From NCBI GenBank assembly GCA_020634315.1, contig JACKBV010000022.1:13473-77472 (forward strand): a stretch of DNA of 64,000 nt, written 5' to 3'. Both the position numbers and the translations under genes were made by a program. A model generated the notes under the pieces. That model did no database searches, had not been told where the DNA came from, and saw only the letters and a list, made by a program, of their open reading frames with translations. Below, piece by piece: positions 27,796 through 35,716 of this stretch (position 1 is its first letter; each line of letters opens with the position of its first letter). The DNA comes from Ardenticatenaceae bacterium. GTDB taxonomy: Bacteria > Chloroflexota > Anaerolineae > Promineifilales > Promineifilaceae.

Positions 27796-28017
27796 CTATT
27801 CTTCTTCAGCCCGGGTGACATTGGTCGCCGCCATGCCTTTCTGGCCGGGTTCAACGGCGAATTCGACGCGCTCGCCTTCGACGAGGGTGCGGAATCCATT
27901 GCCGGAAATTGCTGAATAATGCACAAAAATATCGGCCTCACCTGCATCGCGCGTAATAAAGCCAAATCCTTTTTTTTCATCGAACCATTTGACGGTTCCG
28001 GTTTCTCGATCGGTCAT
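27796..28017 (-). CDS. CspA-family cold-shock protein
   Basis: 73 residues. GTVKWFDEKKGFGFIT carries RNP1, and DIFVHYSAI carries RNP2, the two RNA-binding strands of the OB fold. The protein is a single-stranded nucleic-acid chaperone. It has the expected length. It is upstream of and close to the SlyD-like gene on the same strand. Confidence 0.97.
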   Translation of the reverse strand: MTDRETGTVKWFDEKKGFGFITRDAGEADIFVHYSAISGNGFRTLVEGERVEFAVEPGQKGMAATNVTRAEEE

Positions 28018-28316
28018 ATACCATAACTCCTTACATGTAAAACTACATCATGCGTTCTGCAGGCAAATAAAAACGCCAAGCAAACTTGAGCAAGTCTGGT
28101 TGGCGCCTCTCTTCACTAAACAGAACTCACAATGTTTTATCGGGATCAACTATAACGTGCAGCAGGGATTTGCGCAAAAATGATGAGTAATTGCAGCAGG
28201 TTCTGGCTGTGCCGCTTGACGGCTCGGATTTGACGACGTGGAATTGTGAAGTGGGGTTGTCGGAGGGGGGAAACGGCCGTAAACTATCCCCATCCAGATA
28301 AGAGGTAAGCATAACC
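28018..28316. other. intergenic region with no gene seen
   Basis: This 299-bp gap between divergent genes holds an AACGGCCGTA motif near 28272 and the AGAGGTAAG ribosome site at about 28301-28309 for the small gene that follows. I see no convincing RNA gene. The 5' leader of the cold-shock gene must start here and could fold as in other csp genes. Confidence 0.5.
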
Positions 28317-28493
28317 ATGAAAAAACAAGCCCTATTTGTCCTGCTGATCGTCTTCGCCATTCCCCAACTCGTTTTCGCCGCAGAAGAAACAGTCGGCGTC
28401 AACCCACCCGGCTGGCTTGGCGGCCTGTTGGCATTGCTGGCGTTGGCCCTGGCCGTCGGCCTCAGTGCCTGGGTACGCAACAAGAAGCTGTAG
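28317..28493 (+). CDS. 58-residue secreted/membrane small protein
   Basis: A short frame with AGAGGTAAG upstream encodes a 58-residue protein. It has a signal-peptide-like N-terminus (MKKQALFVLL then a hydrophobic stretch and a VFA-AEE cleavage site), a PPGWLGG turn, one long hydrophobic helix and a WVRNKKL end. After cleavage about 36 residues would remain with one membrane helix. I recognise no family. The hydrophobic segment then basic tail resembles an anchor or a small regulatory membrane protein. Confidence 0.65.
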   Translation: MKKQALFVLLIVFAIPQLVFAAEETVGVNPPGWLGGLLALLALALAVGLSAWVRNKKL

Positions 28494-28517
28494 CCAGTTG
28501 GCATCCATCCAGGACAC

Positions 28518-28563
28518 AGAGCGCCACAAAAAGCCGCGCGTTTTTCTCTTGGTGGCGCTCCGT
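28518..28563. terminator. inverted repeat after the small-protein gene
   Basis: GAGCGCCAC near 28519 pairs with GTGGCGCTC near 28554, with an inner T-run (GCGCGTTTTTC). It probably terminates the small-protein gene before the tryptophan T-box promoter. Confidence 0.55.
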
Positions 28564-28604
28564 GAACACTCCGTGCAGCGCCTTTTTATGAAATTGTGCG
28601 CTTC

Positions 28605-28633
28605 TTGACACTGCCAATAAGCCATGCTACCAT
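28605..28633 (+). promoter_or_regulatory. sigma-70-like promoter of the tryptophan T-box leader
   Basis: TTGACA at 28605-28610, a 17-bp spacer and TACCAT at 28628-28633. Placement just upstream of the T-box leader fits a start of transcription near 28640. Confidence 0.65.
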
Positions 28634-28654
28634 TCGCTCAATTGAACGTTTGAA

Positions 28655-28985
28655 AAACTGTGAATTGGAAGAGTAGCTAACAAAGCGAGTCTTAGAGAGT
28701 TGACCCAAGAGCTGCAAGGTCAATGTCAGCGCAGTTAGCGAATGGGCCAAGGAGTTGTGTAGGCGAAAAGTTGATGGTCATCCGTCACCAAAAATCAGTA
28801 GCCTGCGCCGGAGATGCCACCGTTATCAGGGCAAAGTAGTTGATAGACTACATAGAGTGAAGCTGGCTTTTCTATACACGCGCTGTCACAGCGCGTTTTT
28901 TGTTGTAAGTCAGTTTAAGCGGGGTGGCACCGCGAGAGTAATCAATGACGCTCTCGTCCCTCATTGGGATGAGAGCGTTTTTTTA
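28655..28985 (+). promoter_or_regulatory. tryptophan-responsive T-box leader
   Basis: The leader has the T-box sequence GGGTGGCACCGCG at 28922-28934, followed by CGTCCC and a terminator stem CGCTCTC/GAGAGCG with seven T at 28978-28984. Stem I has AGAGAG at 28694-28699, and GAA-TGG-GCC puts a UGG (Trp) specifier at 28743-28745. Uncharged tRNA-Trp should favour the antiterminator and switch on trpB2 and possibly trpS. An additional hairpin, ACGCGCTG-TCA-CAGCGCGT plus six T (28878-28901), sits in the stem III position and looks like a terminator by itself. The T-box core is certain; the specifier is read by eye from position and flanks. Confidence 0.88.
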
Positions 28986-29011
28986 TTTATGCGATATAAG
29001 GAGAGTGAACA

Positions 29012-30376
29012 ATGAGCGACCAATATAAATACCAGCTAGACGAGAGTAAACTGCCGAAGGCATGGTACAACATCAATGCCGACATGCCCATACCGCCCGA
29101 ACCTGTCTTAAATCCGCAAACGTTGGAACCGATAACGCCCGACTTTCTCAGTGTTTTGTTCCCCATGAGCCTGATCATGCAGGAAATGAGCACGGAACGT
29201 TATATTGAGATTCCAGAACCGGTGCGCGAAATTTACAAGCTATGGCGGCCAACGCCCATGTATCGCGCCCATCGCCTGGAAAAGGCGCTCGATACGCCCG
29301 CGCACATTTACTATAAGTATGAAGGGGTTAGCCCGGTGGGATCGCACAAGCCGAATACGGCCGTTCCCCAGGCCTTCTACAATAAAGAAGCAGGCACCAA
29401 AGCGTTGACCACAGAAACCGGAGCCGGGCAATGGGGATCGGCGTTGGCGATGGCCTGCAACTTCTTCGGCATCGATTTGGAAGTGTACATGGTCAAAGTA
29501 TCTTACAACCACAAGCCATATCGCCGTGTCGTTATTGAGAATTACGGCGCACAGGTGTTTGCCAGCCCCACCAACCGCACCAATTACGGCCGTTCCGTCC
29601 TCGCCGCCGATCCCAATTCCCCCGGTTCATTGGGCATCGCCATTTCCGAAGCCGTCGAAGTCGCCGCCACCTCTGGCGGCAGCAAAAAATACAGCCTCGG
29701 CTCCGTGTTGAACCACGTTTTGATGCACCAGACCGTCATTGGGTTGGAAGCCCTCGAACAAATGGAAATGGCCGGTGAATATCCCGACATCATCATTGGC
29801 TGTGCGGGCGGCGGCTCCAACTTTGCCGGATTTGCCTATCCCTTCCTGCACCAAAACTTCACCAATGGCATGAAAACGCGCGTCATCGCTGCCGAACCGG
29901 CAAGCTGCCCCACCCTCACGCGCGGCAGCTACACCTTTGACTATGGCGACACGGCGCAAATGGCTCCCGTCGTCAAGATGCACACCCTGGGGCATGACTT
30001 TATCCCGCCAAGCATCCATGCTGGTGGCCTGCGCTATCATGGCATGGCTCCCTCTATTAGCGCCCTTGTCAATCATGGCGACATCGAGGCGCGTGCGGTG
30101 CAACAGTTGGCGACCTTTGAAGCGGCCGTACAGTTTGCCCGCAGCGAAGGCATTGTCCCCGCTCCAGAATCGGCGCACGCCATCCGCGTCGCAGTCGATG
30201 AGGCGCTGGCCTGCAAAGCATCAGGGGAAAAGAAGGTTATCGCGTTTAACCTGTCCGGGCACGGCCACTTTGACATGATGGCTTACCAGGCGTACCATCG
30301 TGGCGAATTGGAAGATTACGAATATCCGGCAGATGCCATTGCCGAAGCGATGAAGCATCTACCGCAAGTAGGATAA
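29012..30376 (+). CDS. trpB: tryptophan synthase beta chain, TrpB2 type
   Basis: 454 residues, the long TrpB2 form. SHKPNTAVPQA carries the PLP lysine, ETGAGQWGSA the substrate carboxylate site, and CAGGGSNFAGF the phosphate loop. TrpB joins serine and indole to make tryptophan, and TrpB2 proteins often work without a standard TrpA. No trpA is in the window. AAGGAG lies 8 bp before the start. It is directly under a tryptophan T-box. Confidence 0.96.
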   Translation: MSDQYKYQLDESKLPKAWYNINADMPIPPEPVLNPQTLEPITPDFLSVLFPMSLIMQEMSTERYIEIPEPVREIYKLWRPTPMYRAHRLEKALDTPAHIYYKYEGVSPVGSHKPNTAVPQAFYNKEAGTKALTTETGAGQWGSALAMACNFFGIDLEVYMVKVSYNHKPYRRVVIENYGAQVFASPTNRTNYGRSVLAADPNSPGSLGIAISEAVEVAATSGGSKKYSLGSVLNHVLMHQTVIGLEALEQMEMAGEYPDIIIGCAGGGSNFAGFAYPFLHQNFTNGMKTRVIAAEPASCPTLTRGSYTFDYGDTAQMAPVVKMHTLGHDFIPPSIHAGGLRYHGMAPSISALVNHGDIEARAVQQLATFEAAVQFARSEGIVPAPESAHAIRVAVDEALACKASGEKKVIAFNLSGHGHFDMMAYQAYHRGELEDYEYPADAIAEAMKHLPQVG

Positions 30377-30481
30377 ACCAGAAGCGTGAAACGTGAATCA
30401 CGTTTCAAAAGCAACTTCCGCGAGGTACTGTAGGTCGGATTGCTAATCCGACCATCGGATTAACAATCCGATTTACAGAGG
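30377..30481. repeat. palindromic element after trpB
   Basis: GTAGGTCGGATTGCTAATCCGACC (about 30430-30454) and a second CGGATTAACAATCCG follow each other. They form small hairpins of a REP-like type and may terminate trpB transcription or just be intergenic repeats. Confidence 0.6.
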
Positions 30482-30705
30482 GACAACATGCGTGGTACGA
30501 CGTACCACCATGAATGAAAACCAAACCTCCCGGAGGTTATCAGTGAAACGTTCGCCACATGAGACGAACCTCCGGGAGGCTATTTTTAGAGAAGACAACA
30601 TGCGTGGTACGATGCACCACCATGAATGAAAACCAAACCTCCCGGAGGTTATCAGTGGAACGTTCGCCACATGAGACGAACCTCCGGGAGGCTATTTGAG
30701 AGAAC
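30482..30705. repeat. two tandem 112-bp copies abutting trpS
   Basis: Copies start at GACAACATGCGTGG at 30482 and 30594 and differ at only a few bases. Each holds AACCTCCCGGAGGTT followed by GAACCTCCGGGAGGC as inverted repeats, plus GGTACGACGTACC in copy 1. Copy 2 ends 3-4 bp before the trpS start and so supplies its leader and ribosome site. The same CCTCCGGGAGG family recurs at 39490, 43650 and, as CCTCCGCGAGG, at 53580. Confidence 0.85.
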
Positions 30706-30708
30706 CAG

Positions 30709-31722
30709 ATGGAACCACAAAAAAAACGTGTCTTTAGCGGCATTCAACCTACTGGCAACATTCACCTTGGCAACTACCTGGGCGCTGTCAAAAATTGGGC
30801 AGCCAAACAAGATGAAAAGGTTAACTTTTTCTGCATTGTTGACCTGCACAGCCTGACGGTGCCGCAAGACCCGGTTGACCTGCGTTTCCAGACGCGCTCG
30901 TTGGCGGCAATGCTCATTGCTTGTGGCATCGACCCCAATAAAAGCACGCTGTTTATTCAAAGCCATGTCACCGCCCATGCCGAAGGGTGCTGGCTGCTGA
31001 ACTGCATCACGCCGCTGGGCTGGCTGCAACGCATGACACAGTTCAAGGATAAATCGGCCAAGCAGGAGAGCGTCCTCACCGGGCTGCTGGATTATCCGGT
31101 GTTGATGGCCGGAGATATTATTTTCTATGATGCGGATGAAGTCCCTGTGGGCGAAGACCAAAAGCAGCACGTTGAATTGGCGCGAGATATTGCGCAGCGC
31201 TTTAACAGCCTCTATGAAGAAGAATTCTTTGTTGTGCCGGAGCCGGTTATCCCGGAAGTTGGCGCACGGGTGATGGGGCTGGATGACCCGACCAATAAGA
31301 TGTCGAAGAGCCTGGCGCATGTGCGCGGCCATGCCATTCGCCTGCTGGATGAGCCAAAAGAGGTGGAGCGTTCGTTTAAGCGTGCGGTCACGGATTCTGG
31401 CAATGAGATTTATTTCTCTAATGACCCGGAAAAGGCGGGGGTTAACAATTTGCTGGGCATTTACAAGGCGGTAACGCAAAAGAGCACGGAGGATGTGCTG
31501 GCGGATTTTGCCAATGCGCGTGGCTATGGCGATTTGAAGAAGGGGGTGGCGGCGGTTGTCATTGACATGCTGCGCCCGATTCAGGAACGGTATCAGGCGC
31601 TGATGACGGACCCGGCGGAGTTGGACAGGCTGTTGGCGATTGGCGCGGAGCAGGCTTATGCGATTGCGCAGCCGAAGGTTAATCGGATGAAGGAGATAAT
31701 GGGGCTGGTCGCGCCCCGTTAG
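30709..31722 (+). CDS. trpS: tryptophanyl-tRNA synthetase
   Basis: 337 residues, class I aminoacyl-tRNA synthetase. RVFSGIQPTGNIHLGNYLGA carries the HIGH-like GNIHLGNY, and NKMSKSL carries KMSKS. It charges tRNA-Trp with tryptophan. It follows trpB2 on the same strand, 332 bp away, behind the duplicated palindromic spacer. If the T-box transcript reads through, both genes respond to tRNA-Trp charging; otherwise trpS has its own start in the repeat. Confidence 0.97.
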   Translation: MEPQKKRVFSGIQPTGNIHLGNYLGAVKNWAAKQDEKVNFFCIVDLHSLTVPQDPVDLRFQTRSLAAMLIACGIDPNKSTLFIQSHVTAHAEGCWLLNCITPLGWLQRMTQFKDKSAKQESVLTGLLDYPVLMAGDIIFYDADEVPVGEDQKQHVELARDIAQRFNSLYEEEFFVVPEPVIPEVGARVMGLDDPTNKMSKSLAHVRGHAIRLLDEPKEVERSFKRAVTDSGNEIYFSNDPEKAGVNNLLGIYKAVTQKSTEDVLADFANARGYGDLKKGVAAVVIDMLRPIQERYQALMTDPAELDRLLAIGAEQAYAIAQPKVNRMKEIMGLVAPR

Positions 31723-31732
31723 GAAATGCTGT

Positions 31733-31769
31733 GAGCAGATTGGTTCAAGAAGATTGAACCAATCTGCTC
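31733..31769. terminator. 16-bp hairpin after trpS
   Basis: GAGCAGATTGGTTCAA at 31733-31748 pairs perfectly with TTGAACCAATCTGCTC at 31754-31769. It has no T-run but is long and is placed 10 bp after the stop. Confidence 0.65.
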
Positions 31770-31879
31770 GTGCTGGTATGCCTCCTGCTCTTTCTGCGTC
31801 TATGTGCGGAGGGCAAAATGGAAGGGATTGGCAGCAGGCAGGGGGCGAAGGGTTCAGCAGTGGGCTGAATCGGTGTGCC

Positions 31880-32543
31880 TTACGATGGTGTCACCCAACC
31901 TAACTGTTCTAACATTTGCGGTGAATTGGAGAGGGCGATCTCGGCGATAGCTTTGTAGTCGCTTAACCATTGATCTAGCTCGTCGAGCTTGGCATCGCGG
32001 ACTTGGGTGGCTTCTTGCGCTTCGCCGCGCTCTCGATCTTGTACTTCGCTGGCGGTGGCGACTGCCTGCACCAGCGCGGCTTCTGCTTCGAGCTTGGCCT
32101 GGTTGTAGGTGTAGGGGGTCATGGCGGCGATGAAGGCGGGGTCGCGCAGCAGGTTGTTGTAGAAGCGACGAGCCTGATCTAACCATCCGTTGATGCTTTG
32201 TTTGCGCGTGCCGCTGAGGCCGAGAGCGTTGCGGGCGGTCTCGTTGCCGCGAAAGACGATGCGTGCGATTTTGAGGGTGGCGCTGTAGGCGCGGGTGGCT
32301 TCGTCCCAGGCGGCTTGTACGGCCGTTGTCGCCTCGTACTGCTCGCCATATTCTCGCTTTTGCCGGTCTACTAATTCGCGGGCTTCGTTGAACAAATCTC
32401 GGGCGGCTTGTAAGCGGGTCTGGTCGTAACCGAAGGGGGTAACGGCCGTTAAGATTGCCTCGCTAGACAGACTGTTGTTGATAGCTACTTCGGCTTCGCG
32501 CAGGCGGTCAGCAAATACGCTTATGTGGATTCGTCATGATCAT
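31880..32543 (-). pseudogene. helical protein of unknown function with a frameshift near its start
   Basis: The best-supported start, ATG at 32543 or 32537 preceded by TGGAGG, reads only ten or so codons before TGA at 32508-32510. A coherent helical frame, out of phase by one, continues from about 32533 to the stop at 31880 but has no ATG. The restored protein would be about 215 residues. It contains two similar halves of about 70 residues, one around TAVTPFGYDQTRLQAA and one around AAMTPYTYNQAKLEAE. I do not recognise the family. Alternatively translation starts at TTG 32395 (171 residues), which would cut off half of the first repeat. Confidence 0.6.
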
Positions 32544-32850
32544 ACCTCCATTGATAGGGTAAATGTCCCCAAACGGGCTGGCCCCTGTTTGGGCTTGATA
32601 AACAACCGAATCAGGATGGCGTTTAATTCCCCAAAGGATTAGGATGATTCCTTATTTAGACGAAACGCGACTGAATCGGCTAAAAAACAAGAAACTATCG
32701 TTAAAATCGAGTATCTATATAGGACGCAGGAAAAAAGAGGGAGAGATTGCCCTGCTTTTTCTCTATTTTCTTTTTATGTACTTGATGAAAGGCGGCATGG
32801 ACGCTGCGTCTGGTTTGTACGGGTGTCAGAAATCTATCGTTCAATTTGTC

Positions 32851-33037
32851 GTTCTGTCGTTCCTCAGACTCGTTCTGTCGTTCCTCGTTCCTCAGACTCG
32901 TTCTGTCGTTCCTCAGACTCGTTCTGTCGTTCCTCAGACTCGTTCTGTCGTTCCTCAGACTCGTTCTGTCGTTCCTCAGACTCGTTCTGTCATTCCTCAG
33001 ACTCGTTCTGTCGTTCCTCAGACTTGTTTTATCGTTC
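32851..33037. repeat. 21-bp minisatellite, about nine copies
   Basis: The unit GTTCTGTCGTTCCTCAGACTC repeats head to tail with very few changes; one copy has a 7-bp GTTCCTC duplication. Because 21 is a multiple of three, all six frames are open through it, which yields SFLRLVL-like and RNDRTSL-like open frames that I do not regard as genes. The rest of the 32544-32850 gap shows no gene. Confidence 0.95.
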
Positions 33038-33109
33038 CTCAAGCTCGTTGGGTGATTCCTCTGGCTTGTTGGGTGGCTGCTTGACTGTGTGCTGAAATTT
33101 TAGCGTACG

Positions 33110-33148
33110 GGGGAAACGGCCGTTTGCCAACCCGAATTGGTTCAATCT
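33110..33148. repeat. 39-bp direct repeat, left copy
   Basis: The 39 bp begin GGGGAAACGGCCGTTTGCC and end GGTTCAATCT. An identical copy lies at 35411-35449, enclosing the decayed TPR gene. The repeat contains the extended palindrome GGAAACGGCCGTTT. Confidence 0.95.
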
Positions 33149-33199
33149 TGTTGTAAATTACGAATTTAACCAGGTCTTAAAAACCTTTTTCTGTCACGC

Positions 33200-35370
33200 T
33201 TATTGCCCTCCACAATGGCAATTTCTGTGGAGGGATGACAATGACAGGTTTGGCAAAACCATCATTCCCCAGCTGCCTGCCGTCGCTACCCACCATTGCA
33301 TGGCTGCTTGAATAGCATCCAGCAGTTGTTGAGCTTGTTGTACTCCCCCATGAATAGCTGCGTAGATTGGGAAATTAGATTTGCTCAAAGATGGCAAGGA
33401 TGGTTAACGCCTGTTCATGGTAGGAAACGGCCGTGTCGTACTCCCCATGAATAGTAAACAATCCCCAGATTGTATAAATGATTTCGCCTTCGCCTGCCTT
33501 GTTGCCAATCGCCTGGTGGTGATGGCTAACGCCTGTTCATAGTAGGAAACGGCAGTGTTGTACTCCCCCATGAATAGTAAACATTCCCCAGATTGCCTAA
33601 ATTAGTCGCCTCACCTGCCTTGCTGCCAATCGCCTGGTCAATGACTAACGCCTGTTCATAGTAGGAAACGGCCGTATCGTACTCCCCCATGAATAGTAAA
33701 CAGTCCCCAGATTGCCTTCCAGAAGCAGTCGCCTCGCCTGCCTTGTTGCCAATTGTCGCCCTAACGCTTGTTCATGGCTAACGGCTTGTCGTACTCCCCA
33801 TGAAGTATAAACATTCCCCAGATTGCCTAAATTAGTCGCTTCGCCGTTGCCAATTGTACGGTCAATGACTAACGCATGTTCAATAGTAAACGGCTGTGTC
33901 GTACTTCCCCATGATTGTAAACAAGCCCCAGATTGCCTAAATTAGTCGCCTCGCCTGCCTTGTTGCCAATCGCCTGGTCAATGGCTAACGCTTGTTCATA
34001 GTAGGAAATAGCCGTGTCGTACTCCCCATGAATAATAAACATTCCCCAGATTGCCTAAATTAGTCGCCTCACCTGCCTTGTCGCCAATCGTTTGGGTCAT
34101 GGCTAACGCTTGTTCATAGTAGGAAACGGCCGTGTCGTACTTTTTCCATGAATAGCATAACATTCCCCAGATTGCCTAAACTGCTCGCCTCACCTTCCTT
34201 GTCGCCAATCGCCAGGTTGATAACTAACGCTTGTTCATAGTAGGAAATGGCTACGTGTCGTATTCCCCCATGAAGCATAAACAGTCCCCAGATTGCCTAA
34301 ACTAGCTGCTTCACCTGCCTTGTTACCAATCGTTTGGAAGATGGCTAACGCTTGTTCAAAGTAGGAAACGGCCGTGTCGTACTCTCCCCATGAATAGTAA
34401 ACATTTCCCAGATTGCCTAAAGCAGCCGCCTCGCTTTCCTTGTTACCAATCGTTTGGAAGATGGCTAACGCTTGTTCATAGTAGGAAACAGCCGTGTTGT
34501 ACTTCCCCATGAATAGTAAACACTCCCCAGGTTACCTAAGACAGCGGGTCTTTCGGTTCAAAAACAAGGCTTTGCTCATAGGCTGTTGCCGCCCGCTGAA
34601 AATCTTGCGTCGGTGGCACTTGGTAAAGCCATCCCAACCAAAAATAAGCGTCCACCGCCGCTTCTGGTGAAGCCAATTCCTCCGCAATCATCTCTTCCGA
34701 GATGTTAGCCACCGCCGCCTCCATAATCGGAATCGCCGCCGCCAACTCTCCCTCAGCCACCACCGCCTGCCCCACTGCAAACAATGACAAAAAAAGCAAG
34801 CTGCCCCGGCAAATCCTTCACCACAAACTCAGCATACTCATCAGGGTCAATAATCTGCACCTGTTCATCCCCCGCCGATGCCGTCAACTCTTTCAGGTTC
34901 AGAAATTTCACCGTAATATCACTGCGCGTCTCCGTTCCCCAAATGATCACCGCCGCCCCGTGTCGTTCTCCCAATGCCTGCGCTTCTTCACGGTCTAATT
35001 CATGCAAATCCGCGTTGGGATCAATTTCCACCCGCACATCTGTCAACCCCAATGCGTCAATACTCGCCTGGATGCGAGCGTATATTTTGTGGTGGGCATC
35101 CGAAGAGACATCCGTTGTCAGATGAAAAGGCAGCACAACAATCAGCGCCTCTCCCTCAGCCACTGGGTCAAACGGCGCAGGGGTCGGAAACAGGCTAATT
35201 GTGTCGGGCAGCATCTTGGAAAACAGCACTGCCCCCGCCGCAATCACTGCGATAACCACTAATACAAACGCCACGCCTTTGCGCGACAAGTATTTGTAGG
35301 TAGTTGGGTTGGTGATAACAAACTTATTGCCAGCTACCTTGTCGCCACCGACTTTATCGCCGCCCACCAT
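33200..35370 (-). pseudogene. decayed membrane TPR protein
   Basis: Read from 35370 leftward: a VGGDKVGGDKVAGNK repeat motif, one membrane helix, and a soluble domain (about 60-190). The frame then breaks at a run of seven A at 34789-34795; one more base restores GQLAFFLSLFAVGQ. Next, a helical part is followed by about ten 120-bp units (33400-34520), each encoding a 40-residue TPR of the YYEQALAI-GNKxGEAxxLGNLGNVYYSWGEYDTA type. Most units carry indels, so only two TPRs remain in one frame. The GDK motif plus TPR is a form seen in Chloroflexota and cyanobacterial signalling or conflict proteins. No function can survive in this copy. Confidence 0.85.
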
Positions 35371-35716
35371 ATCGTTGCCAATATTATTGGCTGTGTGCGG
35401 GGATTTCAGCGGGGAAACGGCCGTTTGCCAACCCGAATTGGTTCAATCTCAGGGCGACCTCATTCTCGCCATTATGGAAAATTGTGGTTTGTGCCAAGCA
35501 AAATCTGGACAGCTTTGCACAAAATCGCTTCAAATTTTCCGTTGTTTGTATTCTCTTATATCACTTAATCTTTTGTTCTGGGAGAATGAGGTCACCCTGT
35601 TCGGCATCCCCCTTCTTTCAAATCTTCTACAGACAGGCTACAATTGCAACATTAACGCCATTAGTTTGCAAACCATCACATTGAACAGTGGCGGTTTCTC
35701 TTTGAAGGAATGATAA
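35371..35716. other. intergenic region before the M16C peptidase
   Basis: This 346-bp gap contains the right copy of the 39-bp direct repeat (35411-35449) and an otherwise AT-rich stretch. GAAGGAATGATAA with AAGGA lies just before the peptidase start. I see no other gene. Confidence 0.6.
35411..35449. repeat. 39-bp direct repeat, right copy
   Basis: Identical to 33110-33148 over 39 bp, same orientation, 2301 bp apart. Confidence 0.95.

Noticed and set aside
32644..33084. Open frames on both strands across the 21-bp minisatellite (SFLRLVL and RNDRTSL repeats)
   Set aside because: All frames are open because the unit is a multiple of three with no stop; no ribosome site or non-repeat domain supports a gene.
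33400..34520. Regular 120-bp repeats considered as a CRISPR array
   Set aside because: Units are coding TPR repeats without unique spacers of 30-40 bp, and no cas genes are present.
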